50,082 nucleotides of DNA from Amazonocrinis nigriterrae CENA67 (GCF_016056305.1 NZ_JAECZC010000105.1:1-50082), one strand, 5' to 3'. Positions 18,281 to 27,999 are shown, numbered from the stretch's first letter. Notes: a model not told the origin generated them from the sequence alone. Numbers and translations are program-made.

Positions 18281-19867
18281 ATGCGAATCTTGCTAGTTTA
18301 TCCGATATTTCCAAAAACCTTTTGGTCATACGAGAAAATTTTGGCGTTAGTCGATCGCAAGGTTTTGTTACCACCTTTGGGTTTGGTGACAGTGGCGGCG
18401 ATTTTACCCCAAGAATGGGAATTTAAGCTGGTTGATCGCAACATTCGTCAAGCCACAGAAGAAGAATGGGCATGGGCGGATGTAGTTATCTTTTCTGCGA
18501 TGATTGTCCAAAAACAGGATTTATTAGATCAAATTCAAGAAGCAAAGCAACGCGGTAAGTTAGTCGCAGTCGGTGGCCCCTACCCGACCTCCACACCCCA
18601 CGAAGTGCAAAATGTGGGTGCAGATTTCCTGATTCTCGATGAAGGGGAAATCACTTTGCCTATGTTTATTGAGGCGATTCAAAGAGGAGAAACTTCTGGC
18701 ATTTTCCGCGCCACGGAAAAACCAGATGTCACCAGTACACCCATACCCCGCTTTGATTTACTAGAATTTGATGCCTATGACATGATGTCGGTGCAGTTTT
18801 CCCGCGGGTGTCCCTTCCAGTGCGAATTTTGCGACATTATTGTGCTTTATGGTCGCAAACCCCGCACCAAAACTCCAGCACAATTATTGGCAGAGTTAGA
18901 TTATCTCTATGAATTGGGTTGGCGGCGCGGTGTGTTCATGGTGGATGACAACTTTATCGGCAACAAGCGTAATGTCAAGCTGTTGTTGAAAGAGTTAAAA
19001 GTTTGGATGGCAGAACATAACTATCCTTTCCGCTTTGATACTGAAGCTTCAATTGACTTGGCACAAGATCCAGAATTGATGGAGTTAATGGTTGAGTCTG
19101 GTTTTGCTGCGGTGTTTTTGGGCATTGAAACACCAGATGAAGATAGCCTGCAATTAACCAAAAAGTTTCAAAATACCCGAAATTCTTTGATTGAGTCTGT
19201 AGAAACCATCATCAATGCTGGTTTGCGCCCAATGGCTGGCTTTATTATCGGGTTTGATGGAGAAAAAGCTGGTGCAGGCGATCGCATTGTCCGCTTTGCT
19301 GAACAAGCAGCAATTCCTTCTACTACTTTTGCCATGTTGCAAGCGCTACCAAACACAGCACTGTGGCATCGGTTAAAAAAAGAAGGACGACTGCGAGAAA
19401 ATCAAGATGGCAACATTAACCAAACAACGTTAATGAACTTTATTCCCACTCGCCCACTGGAAGATATTGCCAGAGAATATATTGAAGCATTTTGTGCTTT
19501 ATACGACCCAGTTAAGTATTTAGATCGTACTTATCGCTGTTTTTTGATGATGGGTGCGCCGAGTTGGAAAGCACCGTTCAAAATGCCAGAATGGGTAGTG
19601 ATTAAAGCGCTGTTAATTGTGATTTGGCGACAAGGAATCAAACGAGAAACTCGGTGGAAGTTCTGGCATCACTTGTTTAGTATTATTAAGCGTAACCCAG
19701 GAGTTGCCGAGCATTATCTTTCTGCCTGTGCCCACAACGAACATTTTCTAGAGTATCGTCAAATTGTTCGTGATCAAATTGAAAGTCAGCTAGCTGCATA
19801 TTTAGCACAAGGCGCTGAAAAGCCATATGTGCCGACACAAGCAAAAACAGAAGCAGTAGTGAGCTAA
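18281..19867 (+). CDS. B12-binding radical SAM protein (DUF4070 type)
   Basis: 528 residues. The N-terminal ~150 residues form a Rossmann-like B12-binding domain (MRILLVYPIFP, then VAVGGPYPTSTPHE and DFLILDEGE). The radical SAM core starts near residue 178 with SRGCPFQCEFC, giving the Cx3Cx2C triad for the 4Fe-4S cluster. It is followed by FMVDDNFIGNKRNVKLLL and LGIETPDEDSLQ. The C-terminal ~200 residues resemble the DUF4070 extension. The canonical cobalamin-ligand DxHxxG motif is absent, as in many members of this class. The reaction is probably a methylation or rearrangement; the substrate is unknown (bacteriochlorophyll/hopanoid methylases are relatives). Confidence 0.88.
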   Translation: MRILLVYPIFPKTFWSYEKILALVDRKVLLPPLGLVTVAAILPQEWEFKLVDRNIRQATEEEWAWADVVIFSAMIVQKQDLLDQIQEAKQRGKLVAVGGPYPTSTPHEVQNVGADFLILDEGEITLPMFIEAIQRGETSGIFRATEKPDVTSTPIPRFDLLEFDAYDMMSVQFSRGCPFQCEFCDIIVLYGRKPRTKTPAQLLAELDYLYELGWRRGVFMVDDNFIGNKRNVKLLLKELKVWMAEHNYPFRFDTEASIDLAQDPELMELMVESGFAAVFLGIETPDEDSLQLTKKFQNTRNSLIESVETIINAGLRPMAGFIIGFDGEKAGAGDRIVRFAEQAAIPSTTFAMLQALPNTALWHRLKKEGRLRENQDGNINQTTLMNFIPTRPLEDIAREYIEAFCALYDPVKYLDRTYRCFLMMGAPSWKAPFKMPEWVVIKALLIVIWRQGIKRETRWKFWHHLFSIIKRNPGVAEHYLSACAHNEHFLEYRQIVRDQIESQLAAYLAQGAEKPYVPTQAKTEAVVS

Positions 19868-20187
19868 GTTGGCTAATGGCTAATATAGCTGGGGACTGGG
19901 GAACTCGGGGCCCCCACGACCGCAGGGAGGAGCCACTGCGGTCTTGGGGTTTCCCCAAGTGGAGCATGTGGCGTTGGGGATTAGGGGTAATGGGTAAAAA
20001 GTCTTTGTCTTGAAAAGTTCAGATCGGCGGAAGCCGCCGCTCCGACGCCAGTTGCTTTCCGACGCAAGGCGACAGGATCGCACTGGCTCGACTTTTCGCT
20101 TTGTGTCTAGGTTTAATCATCTGTTGGTGTCCTAACACTACTGGCGACTGCTATAATACCCCAATACAAATATTGGTTGATATTGTA
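19868..20187. repeat. Intergenic repeat cluster, short copy of a mobile-looking repeat
   Basis: No gene. Bases 19927-19976 begin GAGGAGCCACTGCG, contain GTCTTGGGG and end GCATGTGGCGTTG. The same three blocks, in the same order, mark the ends of the larger element at 35178-35501, so this is a short (50-base) relative. The remainder (about 20000-20090) holds GC-rich palindromic pieces such as GGCGGAAGCCGCC. Confidence 0.7.
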
Positions 20188-20988
20188 CTAACTGCCAGTA
20201 GAACAATAGTAACGCTCTCCTAATTGCCAAAGCTTAAGGGCAAGCATCAGAAAAAGAATGCCTGCTACGGGAGAAGTGTAACAAAACCACAAAGGTACTA
20301 AAAAAGAATCTGCTTTTTCCAGTACCGCTAGCAGAGGAAAATAGCTCACACAGCCAAGCGGTATAAAAAAAGTAAAAAATCGCTGGAACCATTTAGTATA
20401 AATTGATAGAGGATACTGAGCCGTTTCCACTCCTCCATAAGTGAGGATATTCATAATTTCCAGAGATTCAATAGTCCAGAATGTGAGTGTTGCTTGTATG
20501 ATAACTATCCCCACAAACAATGCAACCCCACTAATAAACGAAGTGCCTAAAAGCCACAAATTTTTGAAAGTCAAAGGAATGTGCAGAGTTGAAATTGACC
20601 ATCCCATAACCACAACTCCCTGAAACAATCTTCCCATGCGTTTCAATGTCAATTCTTGTCCTAGAAGTTGAATAACTGTAGTGCGTGGGCGTAGTAGCAA
20701 ACGATCAAAATCTCCATTTTTAATAATTATTGTAAATGATTCAAATCCTTTGCCTAACGCATCAGCACAAGCAAAAGAAATATTCACCATGCCATAAAAC
20801 AGAGCAACTTCACTTAAAGTCCAAGTACCAATATTATTAAAGCGAGTAAAAAGCGCCCAAATACCAAAAAATTCAATTACAGTGAGCAAAAATTGCCCTG
20901 CAAGTTGCAGCCAAAAAGAAAGTTTATACTGCATTTGTGACTTTAAAGAGATAGAAATATATCGCAAGTAAAGGAAGAAATCGTTCAT
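20188..20988 (-). CDS. ABC-2 type exporter permease (DUF990 type), second permease
   Basis: 266 residues with six hydrophobic segments and the ALGKGFESFTIIIKNGDFDRLLLRPRT stretch typical of the DUF990/ABC-2 permease family. It probably pairs with the permease at 21384-22202 and the ATPase at 22205-23191 as a heterodimeric exporter. In many genomes the three genes are adjacent. Here a 395-base gap with an inserted repeat separates the permeases. Substrate unknown. The ATG at 20988 is clear. Confidence 0.85.
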   Translation of the reverse strand: MNDFFLYLRYISISLKSQMQYKLSFWLQLAGQFLLTVIEFFGIWALFTRFNNIGTWTLSEVALFYGMVNISFACADALGKGFESFTIIIKNGDFDRLLLRPRTTVIQLLGQELTLKRMGRLFQGVVVMGWSISTLHIPLTFKNLWLLGTSFISGVALFVGIVIIQATLTFWTIESLEIMNILTYGGVETAQYPLSIYTKWFQRFFTFFIPLGCVSYFPLLAVLEKADSFLVPLWFCYTSPVAGILFLMLALKLWQLGERYYCSTGS

Positions 20989-21383
20989 GCTTAATTCAAT
21001 GAATTAATTACCACAAAGACGAGGCAGCGCGTTGGGGAGACACTGCGTTGCGCGGGTTAAGAGCGTTGAAGCAAGTGTTGTCGGCTTTGCCGACTTGAAG
21101 CGACTGCTGTCACAAAGACACAGAGAGAGATATTAGAAAAAATTTATGTACTAAATTAGTCCAGTTGCGCTAGTAGGGTGTGTTGTCGCGAAGCGCAACG
21201 CACCATTACAGATTTGTCGGTGCGTTAGGACATTCCATCTATAACGCAAGTAATAAGCAAAGGACATGATCTAATTTAATGATTGCAGACCGATGCAACT
21301 CAATTGCAGACTGATGCAAACAAATTTCCATAAATTATATAAGCGAAAACCCTACCGCAGGCTATAACAAACTACACACTTGA
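20989..21383. repeat. Repeat-filled gap between two permease genes, with a 90-base insertion flanked by a 9-base direct repeat
   Basis: CACAAAGAC occurs at 21012-21020 and again at 21111-21119, bracketing a GC-rich 90-base segment (21021-21110) containing CACTGCGTTGCG, a word also present in the element at 35178. A hairpin AACGCACC/GGTGCGTT lies at 21197-21226. Two direct copies of ATTGCAGAC(C/T)GATGCAA start at 21282 and 21303. No coding sequence is visible. Confidence 0.75.
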
Positions 21384-22202
21384 TCAACCGCCTTGAATTA
21401 CAAGCTTGCTGACACCACGATTTACAATAAAACGCCCCAGAGTAATAATAACCACTATCCAGAAAATTTGATGCAGCACTACATTAAACAAAGCATCCGC
21501 TGGCAGATTACCCGTAAAAATACGAAAAGGTTTATCAATAAGTCCTGAAAAGGGAAGCGCATTCAACAAAGGTTTAATCCACTCAGGAAACAGTGGCAGA
21601 GGAACTATCATTCCAGAGAAGAAAATAATAAATGTGGGAAGTAAATTATTAATTCCTTCACCAGAAATTGTCCACATCATTGATACAGTCATCAGCATAG
21701 TGAATGCTGACGAAAGCAGAATTGCACCAATAAAACAGACAACAAAAGCTACAAGTGACGCCATCGAAGGTGGAAAAGAAAGCGACCACTTAGACAACCC
21801 CACAAAAGGCAAAAACAAGTTTATGATTAACACCAAGGGAATAGCACGGAGTATCAAAGGCGCTGTACGCATTGCTAAAGCGCGAGTAAACCAAAAATTA
21901 TACAAATCTGTGGGTCGCAGTAGATCGTATCCTACCGCGCCTGACCTAATATGTTCTTGAATCTCGCGATCGCCACTCCAAGGTACGATCGCTACTAGAA
22001 ATACTTGTATCAGCCACAAATATCCTATAGCCTCTTGTAAAGTCATGGGTTGAGGAGTGGTTGCATGAGTAAAAAATGCCTCCAGCACCATAATTTTCAC
22101 CAACCCCCAAAAAAGTTGAGTTACCACTCCTGCCAAAGCAGCAGTACGATATTGCAACAGTAGAGCAAACCTAGCAACAAACAGTGACCAATATGCTCTC
22201 AT
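21384..22202 (-). CDS. ABC-2 type exporter permease (DUF990 type), first permease
   Basis: About 272 residues, six membrane helices, with VPWSGDREIQEHIRSGAVGYDLLRPTD, the cytoplasmic loop conserved in DUF990 permeases. The start is taken at the ATG 22202, two bases after the TGA of the ATPase gene (TGAGGATG); a TTG two codons earlier is possible. It is coupled to the ATPase and works with the second permease downstream. Confidence 0.87.
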   Translation of the reverse strand: MRAYWSLFVARFALLLQYRTAALAGVVTQLFWGLVKIMVLEAFFTHATTPQPMTLQEAIGYLWLIQVFLVAIVPWSGDREIQEHIRSGAVGYDLLRPTDLYNFWFTRALAMRTAPLILRAIPLVLIINLFLPFVGLSKWSLSFPPSMASLVAFVVCFIGAILLSSAFTMLMTVSMMWTISGEGINNLLPTFIIFFSGMIVPLPLFPEWIKPLLNALPFSGLIDKPFRIFTGNLPADALFNVVLHQIFWIVVIITLGRFIVNRGVSKLVIQGG

Positions 22203-22204
22203 CC

Positions 22205-23191
22205 TCAAATCTCTCCTGAGTTGGCATAAAGTTGAGCAATTATTTCCTCAATAGGTGGATTTTCGACAAACAGATCCTCTACTTCATTTTGTGCAGTAAC
22301 TTGGCTAATTAAGGAAGCAGCAGAAAGCTTAGTGGGGTCAAAAGCAAGAGTGACAGTACGACCTGCTTGTGAGATGATACTGACCCCTGCTTGGGCAAAA
22401 GAGAAATCCTCATTTTTCAAATCGATTCTTAAGTACCGACGGGAGGAAACCTGAGAACGCAACATTGCCAGAGTTCCATCACACAAAATCTCACCGCCAC
22501 CGATAATAATGATGCGATCGCATAATGCTTCAATATCATCCATATCGTGAGTAGTGAGAATAGTGGTTACTTGATGAGTTTTATTCAGCGTTTTGATAAA
22601 TTTTCTAACTGCCAACTTAGAAACTGCATCCAGCCCTATTGTGGGTTCATCTAGAAACAGAATCTGTGGTCTGTGAAGCATGGCTGCGGCAAAGTCACAT
22701 CGCATCCTTTGACCAAGGCTTAACTGTCTGACAGGGATAGAAAGCAAGCCAGATAGATCTAGCAAATCAATCATTTCTTGCCGTGTCTTCTGATATTGTG
22801 AATCAGGAATGCGATAAATATCTCGCAGTAAATCGAAAGACTCAATTACTGGCAAATCCCACCATAATTGCGTTCGTTGACCAAACACCACCCCAATGCG
22901 ACTAACATGGCGGATTCTATCTTTCCAAGGAGTATGCCCACCAATTAAACATTTTCCACTGGAGGGTACAAGAATACCACTTAAAATTTTAATGGTCGTT
23001 GATTTTCCAGCTCCATTAGGCCCAATATATCCTACAAGTTCTCCCTGTTTTAATGAAAAAGAAACCCCTTTTAAAGCATGAACTTGTTTTGTGTTGCGCT
23101 GCACCAGCCCTCGTATTGCACCAAACAATCCAGAAGAGCGTTCAGACACAAAAAAAGTCTTTCTCAGGTCTTCGACAACAATATAAGACAT
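22205..23191 (-). CDS. ABC exporter ATP-binding protein (DrrA/NatA-like)
   Basis: 328 residues. Walker A GPNGAGKSTTIKI near residue 58, Q-loop GQRTQLWWDLP, signature LSLGQRMRCDF, Walker B QILFLDEPTIGLD, switch LTTHDMDDIE. The ~90-residue C-terminal extension is the usual one for exporters of the DrrA type. It energises the two DUF990-type permeases that follow. First gene of the operon; a short repeat-like stretch (GATGACTGATGACTG, near 23253) lies upstream. Confidence 0.93.
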   Translation of the reverse strand: MSYIVVEDLRKTFFVSERSSGLFGAIRGLVQRNTKQVHALKGVSFSLKQGELVGYIGPNGAGKSTTIKILSGILVPSSGKCLIGGHTPWKDRIRHVSRIGVVFGQRTQLWWDLPVIESFDLLRDIYRIPDSQYQKTRQEMIDLLDLSGLLSIPVRQLSLGQRMRCDFAAAMLHRPQILFLDEPTIGLDAVSKLAVRKFIKTLNKTHQVTTILTTHDMDDIEALCDRIIIIGGGEILCDGTLAMLRSQVSSRRYLRIDLKNEDFSFAQAGVSIISQAGRTVTLAFDPTKLSAASLISQVTAQNEVEDLFVENPPIEEIIAQLYANSGEI

Positions 23192-23308
23192 ATTTTAGGT
23201 AACTCCAAGAAATAGTTATCTGGCTTGAAGTTGCTTGCAGATGGATGATGGCTGATGACTGATGACTGTGAATAGTGGGTGTTTTTATTTGGAAGTTTTT
23301 TTATATTA

Positions 23309-24175
23309 CTATATTTGAATTTGAAAATCCTCAAATTTTAGCTCTCCTGAATATTTGTTAAATATAGTAGAGCCTTGATAAATTTTGATTACTTCCAATA
23401 CAATTTGTTTAAAATACTTACTACTGACATCACTCAAGTTGCCAATCAAAATCCCACACCCCCAAACGCCGGGGTTTACATCTGAAATATTTTCGTCAAG
23501 CAAAATTGACATGATTTCAATTCCTTGCAAGCTTCTACTACTAGTGTTAGTCAGTCCTTGAAAACCTTGATGTAAAGCATTTCTTTCTTTCGATGTATTA
23601 AATCCATACCAAAGCATTCCTTTCACACCTTTTCTCATCGCTTTTATGAAAGCATCAAAATAAGAATTTCCATGAGGATTTTTTTCATGGATTAAGTAAG
23701 GATCAACATGAATAAAATCCTCTATACTTAATTCTTCAATCATATTTAATAGTCCCTCTACAGAGTCTTCATTTTTATAGAAAATCTGGCTAGTTAAATT
23801 TAATTTACTGGCATATTCTGCTATGCTTGTTAAGCAGGGTTCTTCAATATCAAAAAACACAAATTTCTCAGTAGATGCTCTCAATATGTTTAATGCCAAA
23901 GCTGGGGAACCCAGATATTTTGATATGCCATGATCATTTTCAGAGATACTGTTTAATACTTTCCAATAAACAGAAGCTTGAATTAATTGAGATTTTTGGA
24001 TATTCTTTTCTATATGTAAAATCCCGTATTCTTGCTCAAGAGAACCTGTAAGTTGATACTCTGGATAAGCAGAATTTGTCTCAATATAGCTAGCTGGTTT
24101 TTCTATAGCTAAAAATTGACACAAAGGTATATGTTTCCAAATGTCCCCAATTCTTCCAAAATGTTTGTAACTCAT
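23309..24175 (-). CDS. Divergent RlmJ-like protein (rRNA adenine N6-methyltransferase fold)
   Basis: 288 residues. It follows the RlmJ layout: an N-terminal YKHFGRIGDIWKH segment (RlmJ has YRHSFHAGN..DVLKH), then YIETNSAYPEYQL where RlmJ has YLDTHAGAGRYQL, YLGSPALALNILR like YPGSPLIARLLLR, and near residue 158 VDPYLIH where RlmJ has IDPPYE. The glycine-rich SAM loop and the DPPY catalytic motif are both altered, so classical N6-adenine methylation is doubtful. RlmJ is known to methylate 23S rRNA A2030. Here a changed substrate or lost activity is possible. It is divergently placed to the DUF4336 gene with about 67 bases between starts. Confidence 0.55.
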   Translation of the reverse strand: MSYKHFGRIGDIWKHIPLCQFLAIEKPASYIETNSAYPEYQLTGSLEQEYGILHIEKNIQKSQLIQASVYWKVLNSISENDHGISKYLGSPALALNILRASTEKFVFFDIEEPCLTSIAEYASKLNLTSQIFYKNEDSVEGLLNMIEELSIEDFIHVDPYLIHEKNPHGNSYFDAFIKAMRKGVKGMLWYGFNTSKERNALHQGFQGLTNTSSRSLQGIEIMSILLDENISDVNPGVWGCGILIGNLSDVSSKYFKQIVLEVIKIYQGSTIFNKYSGELKFEDFQIQI

Positions 24176-24242
24176 ATTAAACTTCTCATTCGCCGAACTC
24201 GCTGCAATGTTAAAAATTGAAAGGGAACAGGAAGTGAGTGGA

Positions 24243-25514
24243 ATGACGATGAACCCACAAGAACATAAGTCGAGAATACAATCTCAGGAGGAATGGTTAA
24301 ATTCCAATACCGATCCAAAAGATTGGTCATGGCCGTTTTGGCCTGCTTTACCACTCTATCCCTACGGTAGGCGGCGGACACTCCGCACAGAAATAGTTAA
24401 GGACACAATCTGGACATTCGATCAGCCTCACGGTATCCTCTACACCATCGTGCCGATTCGGATGATTGTAGTCAAGCTGGAAGCTGGCGGTTTGTTGGTT
24501 TATGCACCCGTTGCACCCACAATTGAGTGTATCCGTTTAGTTAACGAATTAGTCGTCAAGCACGGTGATGTTAAGTACATCATTCTATCAACCAGTTCGG
24601 GACTGGAACATAAAATTTTCGTCGGCCCCTTCGCCAGACACTTTTCCCAAGCTGTGGTGTATGTTGCACCACATCAGTGGAGTTTCCCGTTCAATTTGCC
24701 GCTGAGTTGGCTGGGTTTTCCCCAAAAACGGACACAGGTACTTCCAGAGGATAAAAGCCAAGTTCCCTTTGCTGATGAATTTGACTATGCTGTATTGGAT
24801 ATCAACTTGGGGCGCGGATCTTTTGCGGAAGTGGCTGTGTTTCACAAGCGATCGCGCACACTGCTTCTAACTGATTCTATACTGTCCATACCAGAAGATC
24901 CGCCAGCTATCATCGAATTAGACCCGTATCCTTTGCTATTTCATGCTAGAGACAATGCCCTGCAAGTCATAGAAGATAATCAAGCAAACCGCCGTCAAGG
25001 ATGGCAACGTATTTCACTGTTTGCGATTTACTTTGGCCCCAGCATGGTGGAAATTGCTGGACTGAAAGAGATATTTCGTGATGTTATCAAAGCACCAGAT
25101 CATTCAAAAAAAGCATACTTCGGTTTATATCCATTTCGCTGGCGAAGCAACTGGAAGCAGTCATTCGACGCCTTACGAGGAGATGGGCGTCCATTTGTCG
25201 CACCAATTCTGCAAACTCTGATTTTGCCTCAAGCCCCAACACAAGTACTTCACTGGGCTGACAAAGTTGCAACTTGGGATTTTCAGCAAATTATATCCTG
25301 TCACTTTGACGCGCCAATTCAGACAAGTCCACATCAATTTCGCCAAGCATTCGCTTTCCTAGAAAAGCAATCTTCTATCAATGAGGACTCATCTGCAAGC
25401 AAAAGCCAACAGCAATTGCAGGAAGACTTTAGATTTATCAAAGAACTAGAAGCGAGTCTAATCAGGCGCGGTATCGCAACGCCACCCAAAGAAAAAGTGA
25501 TGATTGATGACTAA
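24243..25514 (+). CDS. DUF4336 domain-containing protein
   Basis: About 423 residues from ATG 24243, preceded by GGAAGTGAG; an upstream ATG at 24207 is also in frame. The sequence shows TLRTEIVKDTIWTFDQPHGILYTIVPIRM and GGLLVYAPVAPTIECIRLVNELV, followed by ILSTSSGLEHKIFVGPFARHF. This is the pattern of the DUF4336 family, distantly related to metallo-beta-lactamase folds. Metal ligands cannot be assigned with confidence. No signal peptide or membrane helix is seen. The family is widespread in cyanobacteria and plants, function unknown. Confidence 0.75.
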   Translation: MTMNPQEHKSRIQSQEEWLNSNTDPKDWSWPFWPALPLYPYGRRRTLRTEIVKDTIWTFDQPHGILYTIVPIRMIVVKLEAGGLLVYAPVAPTIECIRLVNELVVKHGDVKYIILSTSSGLEHKIFVGPFARHFSQAVVYVAPHQWSFPFNLPLSWLGFPQKRTQVLPEDKSQVPFADEFDYAVLDINLGRGSFAEVAVFHKRSRTLLLTDSILSIPEDPPAIIELDPYPLLFHARDNALQVIEDNQANRRQGWQRISLFAIYFGPSMVEIAGLKEIFRDVIKAPDHSKKAYFGLYPFRWRSNWKQSFDALRGDGRPFVAPILQTLILPQAPTQVLHWADKVATWDFQQIISCHFDAPIQTSPHQFRQAFAFLEKQSSINEDSSASKSQQQLQEDFRFIKELEASLIRRGIATPPKEKVMIDD

Positions 25515-25575
25515 TGCCAATTCCTAACATTTTCGCAATCCAAAATCCAAAATCTTAAATCTAAAATGGTATGGA

Positions 25576-26700
25576 TTAACTTAGTTGACGGCGAAAATTG
25601 TTAACACTGATGGATAAGAGTAATACAGCAAAAAATAAAAGTGCGATCGCGTGAAACCAAAGTACTTCTAAGCCTACACCTTTGAGTAATATTCCCCGCA
25701 CGATCGCTATATAATGACGCAGCGGATTTAATAGTGACAGATACTGAAATACTACAGGCATACCTTCTATGGGGGAAATAGCACCAGAAAGTTGAATCAT
25801 AGGTAGATTGATAAAAAATGATGTTAGTACAACTTGTTGCTGAGTCCGGCATACAGTTGCTAACATAATCCCAATACCAATTCCCACAAATAAATAAAGC
25901 CCTGAAAGTACTAAAAATAAAACTAGATTTCCTCGAAAAGGTACTCGAAAAACTAATCTAGCCAAACTCAAAGCTAAGATAATATCACCTATCAGCAAAA
26001 CAAACAGTGGTACAATTTTAGCTAATAAAATTTCCCAAGCTTCTGCCGGAGTCATTAACAATTGTTCCAGAGTTCCTATATCCTTTTCTCGCACAACTGT
26101 AACTGAAGAAACTAGCGAACTAATTAGCGTCAAAACTAATCCCAAAACTCCTGGTACAAAAAACCAACTACTCACCAAACCAGGATTATAAAGAAAAATC
26201 GTTTGTGGACTGATTAATGCTGGCGCTTGGTTAGGTGACAATCGCTGGCTAAATTGATTAATTATCTGATTCATGTAACCTTGAGCAATACCAGCAGTGT
26301 TAGCATCTACAGCATCAACTAAAACCTGAACTTCAGCAGGTTTACCTTCAGATAAATTACGTTTAAACTCAGGGGGGATTACTAAACCAGCCGTAATTTT
26401 TCCCCGCCGCACTTGCTCACCTAATTCTTGAGTATTTAATGTATATTTTTCTGCAATAAAGACTTTATTTTCAGTTAAAGCAGAAACTAATTCTCTGGTT
26501 TCATAAGTATTTGCATAATCGACAATTCCTAACTTGAGATAATGCACATCTGGATTGAGAGCAGAGCCATAAAGTAGCATTTGAACTGTAGGAGGAATTA
26601 TCAACATTATCAGTGTTTCTTTACTCCTGAGTATTTGTTGAAATTCTTTAATAGCTAAAGTCAAAATTCGGCTATTCAGCAAAGTTTTAATCCAGTTCAT
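25576..26700 (-). CDS. ABC-2 type permease, YbhR-like
   Basis: 374 residues from ATG 26700 (MNWIKTLLNSR). The open frame extends upstream to 26808, but that part is repeat-derived (tandem PLLLCSPA) and was excluded. An N-terminal helix, a large periplasmic domain (residues about 50-190) and five C-terminal helices match YbhR/ABC2_membrane_3 permeases. VTVVREKDIGTLEQLLMTPA is the conserved cytoplasmic loop. Last gene of the HlyD-ATPase-permease-permease set, with the same order as E. coli ybhGFSR. It exports an unknown, possibly toxic, compound or membrane component. Confidence 0.9.
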   Translation of the reverse strand: MNWIKTLLNSRILTLAIKEFQQILRSKETLIMLIIPPTVQMLLYGSALNPDVHYLKLGIVDYANTYETRELVSALTENKVFIAEKYTLNTQELGEQVRRGKITAGLVIPPEFKRNLSEGKPAEVQVLVDAVDANTAGIAQGYMNQIINQFSQRLSPNQAPALISPQTIFLYNPGLVSSWFFVPGVLGLVLTLISSLVSSVTVVREKDIGTLEQLLMTPAEAWEILLAKIVPLFVLLIGDIILALSLARLVFRVPFRGNLVLFLVLSGLYLFVGIGIGIMLATVCRTQQQVVLTSFFINLPMIQLSGAISPIEGMPVVFQYLSLLNPLRHYIAIVRGILLKGVGLEVLWFHAIALLFFAVLLLSISVNNFRRQLS

Positions 26701-26826
26701 GAGGGAGATGAGGGGATGAGGGGATGGGGAGCAGAGGAGCAGGGGTGCAGGGGAGCAGAGGAGCAGAGGAGCAGGGGAGAATAACAAATAACAAATGACA
26801 ACTGACAACTGACAACTGACAACTGA
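26701..26826. repeat. Tandem repeats between the two permease genes
   Basis: GGGGATGA-like and GGAGCAGA-type octamers (about 26701-26780), then CAACTGA heptamers (about 26797-26826). The array fills the whole gap between two genes of one presumed operon. Confidence 0.85.
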
Positions 26827-27999
26827 CTAATCCGATAATTGCATTTGCTTGAATATATTACGTGCTACATTAAATAGTAATAATCCCAAGATAACCAGTA
26901 TTAATATCGATAACCAAACACCAGCCCAACCGGTACCACGAACATAAGCATCACGAGTAATTTCAATATAGTAACGTGCGGGTACAATATAAGAAAATAA
27001 TGATAAGGGAAAGGGAATATTACTGAGTGGATAAATAAATCCAGATAGTAGTAGAGCCGTCATAAAACCTATCAGTGCAACAGCTTGAACAGCTGCATTT
27101 TGATTAGGAACACGAACACCAACTAATAAACCAAACATAATACTATCTATTAAAAATACTAGTGTACCAATTAATAGCGGCGTAGGTTCAACTGCTAAAG
27201 TCAGTTGCCATATTAATGAACTCATAATCATAATCAATAAGGCTTCAATAATGCCGATCAGCAAATAAGCAAAAGCTTTGCCTAATAGCAACTCTTCAAC
27301 ACTAAGATTAGAAGCATAAATTTGTAAAATTGTGCCTTTTTCTTTCTCTCTTACCATCGCGATCGCAGTTAATAACGAAGGATAAATCCAGAGAATAACT
27401 GCAAAAACACCTGGTACAATATAAAGAGATTCTTGTCTGCCTGGATTGAACCAAAGGCGGGTATTAGTAATGATTTGATTGTTAGAGGATTGTAAACCTG
27501 AATTACTCAAAAAAAATCTTGTTGTCGCCTGGATGCTATTTTTGATAATACGTGCATTATTCACATCAGTTCCATCTACTAAAATTTGAACTGTACTAGT
27601 TAAACCCGATTTAATCCGACGGCTGAAATCTGGCGGAATCACCACAGCAACTTTTGCAAGTCCTTGATCAATTACTTTTTGAGGATTTTGATTTTCAATT
27701 TTAATGTCAGAGTTTGGAAACAAATGTTTTGATGATTGAATTAGCTGGGAAAACGGTAAAATTGAATTGTTGATTGGTTCAAATTGATTAGTAGCAAACA
27801 ACCGCTCTATATAAGCACGGCTAAGAGGGCTATTGTCAAAATCTTGTACAAATAAAGGAATATTTTTAGATTCTAGTCGAATCACAAAACCAAAGATAAA
27901 TAAAGTCATAAATGGCAGCAGAAATGCCAGCGCTAAAGTTAGGCGATCGCGCTGAAATTGTGCTAATTCTTTGCGACATTGAGATAAAATTCTTTTCAT
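26827..27999 (-). CDS. ABC-2 type permease, YbhS-like
   Basis: 390 residues with the same architecture as its partner: helix near residue 25, large extracytoplasmic domain, five C-terminal helices and the IAMVREKEKGTILQIYASNLSVEELL loop. It forms a heterodimer with the YbhR-like protein, driven by the double ATPase. The ATG at 27999 is clear. Gaps to both neighbours are filled with short tandem repeats. Confidence 0.9.
   Translation of the reverse strand: MKRILSQCRKELAQFQRDRLTLALAFLLPFMTLFIFGFVIRLESKNIPLFVQDFDNSPLSRAYIERLFATNQFEPINNSILPFSQLIQSSKHLFPNSDIKIENQNPQKVIDQGLAKVAVVIPPDFSRRIKSGLTSTVQILVDGTDVNNARIIKNSIQATTRFFLSNSGLQSSNNQIITNTRLWFNPGRQESLYIVPGVFAVILWIYPSLLTAIAMVREKEKGTILQIYASNLSVEELLLGKAFAYLLIGIIEALLIMIMSSLIWQLTLAVEPTPLLIGTLVFLIDSIMFGLLVGVRVPNQNAAVQAVALIGFMTALLLSGFIYPLSNIPFPLSLFSYIVPARYYIEITRDAYVRGTGWAGVWLSILILVILGLLLFNVARNIFKQMQLSD

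Noticed and set aside
19686-20083. Minus-strand frames after the radical SAM gene
   Set aside because: They run through intergenic repeats and the antisense of the radical SAM gene end; composition is repeat-like.
26701-26808. Longer N-terminus for the YbhR-like permease
   Set aside because: The extra 36 residues are encoded by octamer repeats (PLLLCSPA); the family start is MNWIK at 26700.
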